DNA from: Lutimaribacter_A marinistellae
GTDB lineage: Bacteria; Pseudomonadota; Alphaproteobacteria; Rhodobacterales; Rhodobacteraceae
Direction: 5' to 3'
Assembly (NCBI RefSeq): GCF_042648365.1
Contig: NZ_JBHRXI010000049.1
Location: 248,001 to 312,000 of the forward strand
Length of the DNA stretch: 64,000 bases
A model generated the notes under the pieces. It saw nothing but the letters and a program-made list of their open reading frames with translations. It ran no database searches and was not told the DNA's origin. The position numbers and the translations under genes are program-made. Of this stretch, positions 42,117 to 50,305 are shown in pieces. The stretch's first letter is position 1, and each line of letters starts with the position of its first letter.

Positions 42117-42958
42117 CAGATATCCTGCATCGGGTGAAGATCCGCCATTTCGGCAGCAAGGATCTCGAACCGGTTCGCCATGATTTCGTACTGTACCGCG
42201 TTCAGAAGTTGGTACACCTCCTGCATCAGGGGCTGCTCCAAGGCCACGGTATAGTCCTCAAGATCGGCATCCGAAAAATCCTGGTAGGTATAGGCCGCCC
42301 CGGCAAGCGCAGAGGCCTGCAAAGCGCGTCGCATCGCCCCTTCGTTGCGCTTGAGCATGGCGCGCATATCCTCGGGGTCTGCCTGCAGTTCGATCACACC
42401 CGAAGCGGCAGCGGCCAGCAGAAACCGCAGCTGGATCTCCTGCAACGCGCGCAAAGCCGTATCGCCGCTATCGACGGCCCGGTTCATCCGTTTGATGATC
42501 TCAAGCCGGGCCGCGCCATCCTCGACCATCTCCGCGACCAGTGCCGTGCCCTCTTCCTGCTTGGCCGTGTCGTCTTCGATCATGTGGGAGGCGTTTTCGG
42601 CGACGACCAGCCTCTGCCCCAAGTCGGACGCGTAGAACTCGACAGCATGATTCAACGCCTCGTCGCTGAGCGTCTGCGACAGGATGTCGACCGCGATTCC
42701 ATGCATCACTTCGGTGTCGAAAACCTCCTCGGTGATACGGGTCCAGTCGGCACCGAAACTGTTCGGCTCCATGCCCAGCATGTCAGGTGCCGAGGCCGAG
42801 GCAAATGCAATGCTGTCCAGCGCGACATCAAAGCCCGTTGTTGTAAGGAAGGCGTCAATTCGATCCCGATCTGCGGCGCGCAGAGGTGCAGCCAGCACCG
42901 TCAAAGCGAACAGGAGCATCAGGATCAGGCGGTTCGGTCTGGTTGGCGCGTATGTCAT
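42116..42958 (-). CDS. DUF2059-type secreted protein (first of a tandem pair)
   Basis: 280 aa. A signal peptide or membrane anchor lies at about residues 10-28 (LILMLLFALTVLAAPLRAA). The mature protein is helical and contains LSDEALNHAVEFYASDLGQRLV, the DUF2059-like phrase, and a more degenerate copy later (DADLEDYTVALEQPLMQ). The ATG at 42958, with AGGA upstream, places the signal peptide correctly; the frame is open to 43024. It is fused in one transcript with its paralogue (stop and start share an A). The role is unknown; both are probably periplasmic. Confidence 0.7.
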   Translation of the reverse strand: MTYAPTRPNRLILMLLFALTVLAAPLRAADRDRIDAFLTTTGFDVALDSIAFASASAPDMLGMEPNSFGADWTRITEEVFDTEVMHGIAVDILSQTLSDEALNHAVEFYASDLGQRLVVAENASHMIEDDTAKQEEGTALVAEMVEDGAARLEIIKRMNRAVDSGDTALRALQEIQLRFLLAAAASGVIELQADPEDMRAMLKRNEGAMRRALQASALAGAAYTYQDFSDADLEDYTVALEQPLMQEVYQLLNAVQYEIMANRFEILAAEMADLHPMQDI

Positions 42959-43058
42959 GAAAAGAATCCTAGGGCGTGCCCGCACCGACGACAATAGCCG
43001 CCGAACGAAGCCTTTCGCGGGCAAGGCAGAATTCCGCGAGAATTTCCCAAAGACCCCC

Positions 43059-43087
43059 TTGCGCCCCTGTTCGAACCTGACTAAACC
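43059..43087 (+). promoter_or_regulatory. Candidate promoter of tRNA-Ser
   Basis: TTGCGC (43059-43064), a 17-bp spacer and TAAACC (43082-43087) end 20 bp before the first base of the tRNA. The match to consensus is only moderate. Confidence 0.35.
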
Positions 43088-43107
43088 CCCCGCTCACAGA
43101 CCCCCGC

Positions 43108-43197
43108 GGAGAGGTGCCGGAGTGGTCGAACGGGGCGGTCTCGAAAACCGTTGTGGGTGCAAGCCCACCCAGGGTTCGAATCCCTGTCTCTCCGCCA
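43108..43197 (+). tRNA. tRNA-Ser (anticodon CGA)
   Basis: 90-nt cloverleaf with the long variable arm of a serine tRNA. The acceptor stem is GGAGAGG with TCTCTCC, and the anticodon stem GCGGT/ACCGT flanks the loop CTCGAAA, giving anticodon CGA (43142-43144) for UCG codons. The variable arm is TGTGGGTGCAAGCCCACC. The T arm contains GGTTCGAATCC, and the CCA end is encoded. Confidence 0.97.
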
Positions 43198-43509
43198 CTA
43201 TCCACCAGATAGACACATTCGTGGTTGTTGCGCACGGCCTGCCGGTCTTCGCAACGACTGGGTCTGGTTTGGTGTACCTTGACTTTTTTCGCTGTCATCC
43301 ATTCCTTTGCTCAGACCTTCGTGAGCCCGCATCAATCGTGATTGATGTCGATGCCCATGCTAAAGGCAAACCCTGCCCCTGCAGGCCCATTATAGACGAA
43401 ACGGGGGGCTACGCGGTAAGCTAGAGTAAGCTGCAAGCGTATCGCGGGAGTTTTGAGCACGAAGTCCGGCCACGGCCGTGAAACCATCATGCGCAAGCAA
43501 AGGCTCGAA
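43198..43509 (+). other. Intergenic region with palindrome, before the SAM-domain cyclase gene
   Basis: 312 bp without a supported gene. Just after the tRNA is a small hairpin, CTATC-CACCA-GATAG (43198-43212). The striking element is CATCAATC-GT-GATTGATG (43330-43347), two perfect 8-bp arms around 2 bp, about 160 bp before the chosen cyclase start. It is probably a binding site for a dimeric regulator. It is not an FNR box, whose half-sites are in the opposite order. Confidence 0.5.
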
Positions 43510-46500
43510 ATGAGTGATCTGGCCCGATTTCTTGAACGCGTCGGCCTCGGCCGATACGAGCGGGCTTTTGCCGAGAATGACATTGACCTCGAGACAATTC
43601 CTCACCTCAACGAGACGGATCTCGTCGAGATGGGTTTGTCGCTTGGCCATCGGCGGAAACTGGCTGCGGCATTGCAAGATTTGGCCTTGCGCGGTGACCT
43701 TCCGGATGAACGAACCGCCGAATGGCCGGTCAGGCATCTTGGTGAGCGACGCCAGTTGACGGTCGTTTTCTGCGACCTGGTAGGATCGACAGAACTTGCA
43801 GCCGCGCTCGACCCCGAGGATCTACGCCGGGTCATGCAGAGGTACCACGACGTGGTGTCGAAAGAGATTTCTACCGCCGGTGGCTACGTGGCCAAACTGC
43901 TGGGCGATGGGATCTTGGCCTATTTCGGCTTTCCGAAAGCAGATGAAAACGACTGCGAACGCGCCTTGCGTGCGGCGCAGGCCGTCATCGACTCGGTTCG
44001 TGCGATTGCACTCGAACCCGATGTCGGACGCCAGCGCCTCGATGTCCGCATCGGCATCGCAACGGGGCTTGTCGTCATCGGCGAGATGAAGGGGGGCGCC
44101 GTGACCGATACCGACGCCGTGGTCGGAGAGACCCCCAACCTCGCCGCGCGCCTGCAGTCCCTCGCCGCGCCCGGAACCATCGTGATCTCGGCCGAAGCCC
44201 ACGACCTTGTCGGCGATATTTTTGAATATGAGGATCTCGGGCAACGAGACATACCGGGCTTTGCGGAACCACTTCGAGCATGGCGCGTCCTGCGAGATAC
44301 GCGGTTCAACGATCGGTTCCATGTTCTGCGGGGCGCGCGGATGACCGATCTGATCGGGCGCAACCCTGAGGTCGATCATTTGCGGGAACGCTGGGCCTTG
44401 GTCAGGGCCGGCAAGGGTTCGGTGGTGCTGATTTCCGGCGAGGCCGGCATCGGCAAGTCGCGGCTTGTTCAAGCCCTGCGGAATGACATCGCGGCAGATG
44501 CAACAACTCGCCTCCAGTACCAATGCTCTCAATTCGACATCGACAAGGCCTTTGCTCCGGTCATCGGCCATCTCGAGCACGCGGCCGGCTTTGCGTTTGA
44601 CGACAGCGTCGAGCAGCGCAAGGAAAAGCTGAGTGCGATCCTGCTCGATGACGGGTACGAGGTCTTTGCGGCGCTGCTGCGTTTGCCGGGCGCTCGGGCG
44701 ATCTCTGACATCGAGCCGGATCCGGAGTTGCGCCGGGAACGCATTCTCGAAAGCTTGATGGACCAGATCAGGCTTCGCAGTGCCAAGGGGCCGATGCTGG
44801 TCATCGTGGAAGATCTCCACTGGATCGACCCGTCGACCGAGGCATTCGTGAACAGACTGGTCGATGCATCCAGAAGCCTGCCGATGCTCGTGGTCCTGAC
44901 AGGCCGCCCGGACATCGAACCAAGTTGGCTTGACGATCCGCATGTGTCCGTTGCCGGTCTCAAACGATTGGACGCCGAAGGGATACGAAAGTTGATCTTC
45001 GAGGTGACCGGAGGGCGCGCCCTGCCTCCGGATTTCCTGGACCAGATCGAACGACGCACCGACGGTATTCCTTTGTTCGTCGAAGAACTGACACGGTCGG
45101 TTCTTCAATCGGGCATGTTGAAAGAAGACGGTAAACAGCTCGTGGCCGCAGCAAGGCACATGCCACAGGCGATCCCGATGACCCTTCAGGAATCCCTGAC
45201 GGCCCGGCTGGACCGTATGTCTGCCGTCAAGCACATCGCGCAAGTTGGAGCCGTGATCGGGAGGCGGTTTTCTTTCCGGCTTATCGCCTCGGTGTCGGAT
45301 GTCCCGTATCAGGCATTGGATGACGCGCTTTCCATTCTCGAAAAAGAAGGTCTGCTTTCGCAACGCGGCGCCGGGGCGCATGCGTCCTTCGAGTTTCGTC
45401 ACGCATTGATCCGGGAGGCGGCTTACGAGTCGCTTCTAAGATCGACGCGCGCAGAGCTTCACGAACGGGTCGCCCGGACACTGCTGACCGAAATGCCAGA
45501 AACGGCAGCGGCCGATCCCGCGATCGTGGCCCATCACTTCACCTCGGCCGGGCTGAAAGATGCCGCCATAGACCACTGGATCGCCGCTGGGGACCTGGCT
45601 GTTGAAACCTCCGGGTTTGTCGAGGCCCTTTCAAACTATTCCATGGCACTGGACATCCTGCGCCAAGCCGGGGACGGACCTGATCGAGATGGCCGCGAGA
45701 TCGCCGTTCTCCTCGCCATGGGGCCATGTCAGGTGCAAGTTCTGGGTCCGGCGAGCGACGATGTGCTTGCAACCTACTCCCAAGCCGTCGCGCTCGGCGA
45801 TGCGCACGGAACCCTTGAACAGCGTTTCAAGGCATTATGGGGCCTGTGGTTCTATCACTTCATGCTTGGCGCGGTGACACGGATGCGCGAACTGGCCAAG
45901 GAGTTGGGTGCGCTTGCTCGCGAACTCGGCGACGAGGCGCTTGTTCTCGAAGGGCACCATTGCGAATGGGCCTCGCTTTCGCTTCTCGGCGAACTCGACG
46001 GCGCGCTCGATGCGACCGGCAAGGGCATGGAGCTCTACAGGAAGGACAAACATCACTGGATGACCTACCACTACGGCGGCCATGATCCCGGTCTCTGCGC
46101 GCTGAACCTTAGGGCGGTGAACCTGTGCCTCAAAGGATATCCCGATCAGGCAAAGGTTCTGGCAGATGACGCGGTCGATCAGGCGCTGGACCTTGACCAT
46201 GCCTATACCCTGCTCGAGGGGTTGTTTTGCACCCTTACCGTGATGATGCTGCGGTCAGACTACGCGGCGATTCGTACCCACGCCGCCCGCCTGATCGGGC
46301 TTGCCGAGGCCAAAAGAGTCCCGCCCGAAGCGTCTGCCCTTGCCAATGGCTTCATCGGCTGGGTCGAGGTGCGAACCGGGGCCACAGATGACGGCATTGC
46401 CCGCATGCGCGCGTCAATCGACGACTGGCAAGGATTCTGGGGGGCGTGGTGTTTCCCACTCGATGCCGGCTATGCCGAGGCATTGGCAGACACCGGCGAC

Positions 46501-46872
46501 CTCGGGACCGCGTGGAGTATCGTAGACAGGGCCGCGGAACTGGGGGGAAGCTCGGGCGGGCACTGGTGGGATGCCGAATTCCTGCGCATTCGCGGAAAGA
46601 TCTGCGCGATGGGCGCAGATCCGGATCGGGACAGGTCGCGCAGGTATCTCGAAAACGCCATTGCCGCCGCTCATAATAAGAAGGGAAAGCTCTTCGAGTT
46701 GCGCGCCGCCAATGATCTCGCATCGATGTATCTGAAAAACGGCGAGATCGACGCTGCGCGCGCACTGCTGGCCGAAGCGGTGGCCGACATTCAGATGCAG
46801 ACAAGCTTTCCGGACTTCGAAAGGGCGATGCAGTTACTGGAAGCGTGCGCGGCCAAGCGGCCACTGACCTAG
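43510..46872 (+). CDS. SAM domain - class III adenylate/guanylate cyclase - AAA/STAND ATPase - TPR protein
   Basis: 1120 aa from the chosen ATG. Residues 1-60 form a SAM domain (FLERVGLGRYERAF, DLVEMGLSLGHRRKLAAAL). A class III cyclase domain follows (about 80-260) with metal-binding D89 (FCDLVGST) and D133 (LLGDG), K129 at the purine-recognition position, and ETPNLAARLQ carrying the conserved Asn and Arg. A large ATPase module (about 300-640) has Walker A SGEAGIGKSRL and Walker B LVIVEDLHWID. TPR-like helices fill the C-terminal 450 residues. AAAGG precedes the ATG at 43510; an ATG at 43489 and a TTG at 43453 are alternatives. It is convergent with the cox operon. The second messenger and input signal are not known. 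Confidence 0.87.
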   Translation: MSDLARFLERVGLGRYERAFAENDIDLETIPHLNETDLVEMGLSLGHRRKLAAALQDLALRGDLPDERTAEWPVRHLGERRQLTVVFCDLVGSTELAAALDPEDLRRVMQRYHDVVSKEISTAGGYVAKLLGDGILAYFGFPKADENDCERALRAAQAVIDSVRAIALEPDVGRQRLDVRIGIATGLVVIGEMKGGAVTDTDAVVGETPNLAARLQSLAAPGTIVISAEAHDLVGDIFEYEDLGQRDIPGFAEPLRAWRVLRDTRFNDRFHVLRGARMTDLIGRNPEVDHLRERWALVRAGKGSVVLISGEAGIGKSRLVQALRNDIAADATTRLQYQCSQFDIDKAFAPVIGHLEHAAGFAFDDSVEQRKEKLSAILLDDGYEVFAALLRLPGARAISDIEPDPELRRERILESLMDQIRLRSAKGPMLVIVEDLHWIDPSTEAFVNRLVDASRSLPMLVVLTGRPDIEPSWLDDPHVSVAGLKRLDAEGIRKLIFEVTGGRALPPDFLDQIERRTDGIPLFVEELTRSVLQSGMLKEDGKQLVAAARHMPQAIPMTLQESLTARLDRMSAVKHIAQVGAVIGRRFSFRLIASVSDVPYQALDDALSILEKEGLLSQRGAGAHASFEFRHALIREAAYESLLRSTRAELHERVARTLLTEMPETAAADPAIVAHHFTSAGLKDAAIDHWIAAGDLAVETSGFVEALSNYSMALDILRQAGDGPDRDGREIAVLLAMGPCQVQVLGPASDDVLATYSQAVALGDAHGTLEQRFKALWGLWFYHFMLGAVTRMRELAKELGALARELGDEALVLEGHHCEWASLSLLGELDGALDATGKGMELYRKDKHHWMTYHYGGHDPGLCALNLRAVNLCLKGYPDQAKVLADDAVDQALDLDHAYTLLEGLFCTLTVMMLRSDYAAIRTHAARLIGLAEAKRVPPEASALANGFIGWVEVRTGATDDGIARMRASIDDWQGFWGAWCFPLDAGYAEALADTGDLGTAWSIVDRAAELGGSSGGHWWDAEFLRIRGKICAMGADPDRDRSRRYLENAIAAAHNKKGKLFELRAANDLASMYLKNGEIDAARALLAEAVADIQMQTSFPDFERAMQLLEACAAKRPLT

Positions 46873-46898
46873 CCGCCAGCCTTTCAACGCCCCTTGGA

Positions 46899-47348
46899 TC
46901 ACGCGTCTTCCCGGGCCATCACTTCGGCGAAGGACTGAAAGAACTTGGCGGCCAGTTTCTTCGCCGTGCTCTGGATCAGGCGGCTGCCGAGTTGCGCCAG
47001 CTTGCCGCCGACATCCGCTTTGGCATTGTATTTCAGAAGCGTTCCGTCACCATCGGCGATCAGTTCGACATCTGCCCCGCCCTTCGCATGACCAGCCGCG
47101 CCGCCATTGCCCTGACCCGTCAATGAAAAGGCATCAGGCGCACCTTCCGTGTTCAAGGTGACATTCCCCGTGAACCGCGCCTTGACCGGGCCGACCTTCA
47201 GCACGACCTTGGCTTCCAGCTCGGTGTCGGAATGCTTGATCAATTCTTCGCAGCCGGGAATGCACTGTTTCAGCACTTCCGGGTCGTTCAGCGCATCATA
47301 AACCTGATGCTTGGGGGCATCGATGCGGATTTCGTCAGCAAGTTCCAT
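46899..47348 (-). CDS. coxG: CO dehydrogenase accessory protein CoxG (SRPBCC fold)
   Basis: 149 aa. The opening MELADEIRIDAPKHQVYDALNDPEVLKQCIPGCEEL is the CoxG signature; the fold is a START/SRPBCC ligand-binding barrel. The end AAKKLAAKFFQSFAEVMA is an amphipathic helix that could bind membrane, and in form I systems CoxG is thought to help dock CO dehydrogenase to the membrane. It is the last gene of coxMSLDEFG, 78 bp after coxF. It ends 26 bp from the convergent cyclase gene. Confidence 0.92.
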   Translation of the reverse strand: MELADEIRIDAPKHQVYDALNDPEVLKQCIPGCEELIKHSDTELEAKVVLKVGPVKARFTGNVTLNTEGAPDAFSLTGQGNGGAAGHAKGGADVELIADGDGTLLKYNAKADVGGKLAQLGSRLIQSTAKKLAAKFFQSFAEVMAREDA

Positions 47349-47426
47349 TCTCTTGTCCTCAACAGCAATGAAATTTCAGTCAGACCGGATAGCCGGCCTT
47401 TGCGGGCGTCGGGGTTGTCTTGTGCA

Positions 47427-48209
47427 TCACCGCTCGCCCTCCCGCTTGACCTCGGACCTGCGGAGCTTCACCAGTTCGGCGAGGATCGACAGGGCGATTT
47501 CTTCGGGTGTCACCGCGCCGATATCCAAGCCCGCAGGCGCTCGGACGGCATCGATCTCCTTTTGATCGATGCCCTTGGCGATCAGCTTTTCCGCCAGCGC
47601 GCGGTATTTTCGCCTGCTCCCGACAAAGGCGATATGGTCCGGGCGGGCCAGGATTGCCCGCTCCAACGCGGCCAAATCCCCCTGCCCTTGCGTGGCGATG
47701 ATGATGACGTTCTGGTTTGTCACGGGGTCTGCGGGCACGTCCGACCCCACGGACCAGTGGAACTCCGGAGCCAATGACGACAGCGCCTCGGCCACAGGAG
47801 AGGCGCCGATCACCGTCAGCAGCGGCATCGGCAAGCATGGCTCGATGAAAATGTCGATGCTGCCGCGCGACGGGCAGCCGTTGCGGGCAAAGCGCGTGCC
47901 GTCGATCGTGTCGCCGGAACTGACGCCCTTTTCGGCCAGAAGATCCTCGGGCGCTACGGATACCAGCTGCGGCGCGCCGCTGCGCAGGGCTTCGAGTGCG
48001 GCTTTCTTGACAGCGCCGCGCGTGCATCCACCACCCAGCCAACCCTGAACGATCGTGCCGTCGGCGCTCAACAGGGCTTTTGCACCGGGCTTGGCCGCGG
48101 TCGGCCCGGCCGTGCGCACGATGGTTGCAAAGGCAAACGGTTGCTGGCGGGCGCGCAATTCCTGCGCTGTCTGCGCCAGGTCCTGATGAAGGATCTCTGC
48201 AGGGGTCAT
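47427..48209 (-). CDS. coxF: XdhC/CoxF-family CO dehydrogenase maturation factor
   Basis: 260 aa. The N-terminal XdhC/CoxI domain carries FAFATIVRTAGPTAAKPGAKALL and GWLGGGCTRGAV with the conserved cysteine. The C-terminal Rossmann domain (LTVIGASPVAEALSSLAPEF, AFVGSRRKYRALAEKL) ends in a region with GLDIGAVTPEEIALSILAEL. Members help insert or sulfurate the molybdenum cofactor. The ATG at 48209 overlaps the coxE stop (ATGA). Its place between coxE and coxG is where form I clusters carry coxF. Confidence 0.88.
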   Translation of the reverse strand: MTPAEILHQDLAQTAQELRARQQPFAFATIVRTAGPTAAKPGAKALLSADGTIVQGWLGGGCTRGAVKKAALEALRSGAPQLVSVAPEDLLAEKGVSSGDTIDGTRFARNGCPSRGSIDIFIEPCLPMPLLTVIGASPVAEALSSLAPEFHWSVGSDVPADPVTNQNVIIIATQGQGDLAALERAILARPDHIAFVGSRRKYRALAEKLIAKGIDQKEIDAVRAPAGLDIGAVTPEEIALSILAELVKLRRSEVKREGER

Positions 48210-49387
48210 AGGCGTGTCAACTCCGCTTCGAGGGCCGCAAGGTCGCCCAGTGTGTTTGCTGCGGCAAAGAGGTCCAGATGCGGCAGGGCGGCGGCCATTC
48301 CGCTGGCGACCGGGGCATAATCGGCCCACCCCTTGAGAGGGTTGAGCCAGATCACTTTGCAACCGCGCTGTTTCAGCTTGGCCAGCGCCGCGTCGATTTC
48401 GTCGGGTGGCGCGGTGTCATAGCCATCCGACAGGATCAGGACCACGCTGCGCCCGTCGACAAAGCGCTTGGCATATGTCGTTGCAAACCGCCCCAGCGAA
48501 GGACCGATCTTCGACCCGCCGCCAAAGCCATCGGCCATCAGGGACATGCGCCCAATGGCACGCATCGCGTCCTTGTCCCGCAAGGCTTCGGTAATGCGCA
48601 CGAGGCGGGTATGAAACAGGTAGGCATCCGCTGAGGTATCGGCACGCATCAGACCGGCAAGAAAGGCTAGGAAAACCTGTGCATAGACAGTCATCGACCC
48701 GGACACGTCGCAGAGCGCGACGATCTTGCGGGTCCGATCGGGCCGGCGCTTGCGCAAGAGGCGCAAGGGCTCTCCACCGGTCGAGAGGCTCCGCCGTATC
48801 GTCTTGCGGAAATGAATCCTGTCGCCCTTGCGCGCGGCAATGCGGCGACGGGACCGTCGGTCGCGCAGCGCCGCACCCAGGCGGCGAGCCACCGTTTCCG
48901 CCTGCGCCACCTCTTCCGGGCGAACGAGGTCGCGCAGGTCCTTGCGCATGAGGTTGCGGATCTCGGTCGCAACCAGTTTGCCCTCACCATCGCTTTCGGC
49001 GTCGCCCTCTCCACCATCCGGGGCCGTTGCAGATCCGGCCCCCGCGGCACTCTCTCCCTTCGCATCGCGAGAGGAGTGCACACCGTCGCCTGACGGTGCC
49101 GACAGTGACGGCATGACCCTGGTGCGGACCCGCCCGGCATCCATCCAGTAGCTGTCGAACAGGGCGTCGAACATATCGACATCGGCCTTGCATCCGGTAC
49201 AGACCGCTTTCAGGGCGCGACGCGCGTTTTCTGGCTGCGCAGCCTCGACCGCTCCAAGTGCCGCAAGCGCGACTTCGGCTTCGGCCACGCCCAGGCGCAA
49301 ACCGTTTTCGCGCAGATGTGCCATGAAACCGGCGACGCGCGCAGCGGGCCCGGGGTCTCGGCCGGCGAAACGCGTCACCCTGCTCAT
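48206..49387 (-). CDS. coxE: CoxE, von Willebrand factor A domain protein for CO dehydrogenase maturation
   Basis: 393 aa. The VWA domain lies in the C-terminal half (about residues 220-390) with the metal-ion site DVSGSM. The middle contains a low-complexity acidic Ser/Gly/Ala stretch (about 100-140) and an arginine-rich segment (RRLGAALRDRRSRRRIAARK). With the MoxR-type ATPase CoxD it is needed to build the Cu-S-Mo centre of CoxL, which is why the pair is adjacent and overlaps by 4 bp (ATGA). It also overlaps coxF downstream. Confidence 0.92.
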   Translation of the reverse strand: MSRVTRFAGRDPGPAARVAGFMAHLRENGLRLGVAEAEVALAALGAVEAAQPENARRALKAVCTGCKADVDMFDALFDSYWMDAGRVRTRVMPSLSAPSGDGVHSSRDAKGESAAGAGSATAPDGGEGDAESDGEGKLVATEIRNLMRKDLRDLVRPEEVAQAETVARRLGAALRDRRSRRRIAARKGDRIHFRKTIRRSLSTGGEPLRLLRKRRPDRTRKIVALCDVSGSMTVYAQVFLAFLAGLMRADTSADAYLFHTRLVRITEALRDKDAMRAIGRMSLMADGFGGGSKIGPSLGRFATTYAKRFVDGRSVVLILSDGYDTAPPDEIDAALAKLKQRGCKVIWLNPLKGWADYAPVASGMAAALPHLDLFAAANTLGDLAALEAELTRL

Positions 49388-50259
49388 GCCGCACGCCCGG
49401 CGATACGCTGGGCCACTTCGGTCGTTATGTTTGCCTGATCGCTTTGCGTCTTGAGAAGCGTCGTCAGTGTCGACTGAAGGATCGCCGGATCGGCTGTCAG
49501 ATCGGCCAGACCCAGCCCCATCAGCGCGGCTGCGAAATCCAGCATCTCGGCGACGCCCGGCGTTTTTTCCAACTCTTCCTTGCGCAATGCCTGAACGAAC
49601 CCCACGATCTGTTCGGCTAGTCGCGCTTCGATCTCAGGGCAGCGCGCCTTGAGGATCCTCAACTCGGTGGTGCGGTCCGGGTAATCCACGTGAGTATAAA
49701 GACACCGGCGGCGCAAGGCGTCCGACAGGTCTCGCGTGCCGTTCGATGTCAGGATCACGATGGGCCGCGTCTTGGCCGTTATCGTCCCCAGTTCGGGAAT
49801 GGAGACCTGGTAATCCGCAAGGATCTCCAGCAGGTAAGCCTCGAATTCCTCGTCGGCGCGGTCGATCTCGTCGATCAGCAGAACCGGCGGTACCTCTTGC
49901 GTCAATGCAGCAAGCAGCGGGCGTTCCAACAGAAACTCGCGCGAGAATATCCGCTCTTCGACGGCTTCGCCTGTCTGACCATCCTCGGCGGCGGCCCGGA
50001 TGCTGAGCAATTGGCGCTGGTAGTTCCATTCATAGATCGCCTGCGCCGCGTCGAGTCCCTCGTAACACTGCAGCCGGATAAGCCGGGTGCCGCGTGCGGC
50101 CGCCAGCGTACGCGCAACCTCGGTCTTGCCGACGCCTGCTGCACCCTCCAGCATCAAGGGGCGGCCCAAGGTCAGGGCAAGATGCAGCGCTACCGCCAGG
50201 TCGTCAGAGGCTACATAGCCTTCGGCGGCCAGTGCGGTCTGTAAATCGGTCCAAGTCAT
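49384..50259 (-). CDS. coxD: CoxD, MoxR-type AAA+ ATPase for CO dehydrogenase maturation
   Basis: 291 aa AAA+ ATPase. Walker A is EGAAGVGKTEVA, Walker B is VLLIDEIDRADEEFEAYLLE, sensor 1 is VILTSNGTRDLSDALRRRC, and the C-terminal small domain follows. CoxD of Oligotropha is required for sulfuration and copper insertion in CO dehydrogenase. The start at 50259 matches the family; the frame is open to 50412 but runs into the coxL end. It is 46 bp after coxL and overlaps coxE by 4 bp. Confidence 0.93.
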   Translation of the reverse strand: MTWTDLQTALAAEGYVASDDLAVALHLALTLGRPLMLEGAAGVGKTEVARTLAAARGTRLIRLQCYEGLDAAQAIYEWNYQRQLLSIRAAAEDGQTGEAVEERIFSREFLLERPLLAALTQEVPPVLLIDEIDRADEEFEAYLLEILADYQVSIPELGTITAKTRPIVILTSNGTRDLSDALRRRCLYTHVDYPDRTTELRILKARCPEIEARLAEQIVGFVQALRKEELEKTPGVAEMLDFAAALMGLGLADLTADPAILQSTLTTLLKTQSDQANITTEVAQRIAGRAA

Positions 50260-50305
50260 GTCTGGATCCGGAGGCGCGCATTGCCGCGCGCCTCCCCTCT
50301 TTCGG

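Noticed and set aside
43108..43197. tRNA-Ser as an integration site for a mobile element
   Set aside because: No integrase, no repeated tRNA 3' end and no change in composition were seen downstream.
43330..43347. FNR or Crp site
   Set aside because: FNR needs TTGAT-N4-ATCAA and Crp TGTGA-N6-TCACA. Here the half-sites are ATCAA then TTGAT, the opposite order.
43822..45402. A minus-strand open frame of 526 codons inside the SAM-domain cyclase gene
   Set aside because: The plus-strand frame has intact cyclase and ATPase motifs across the same bases; the antisense product shows none.
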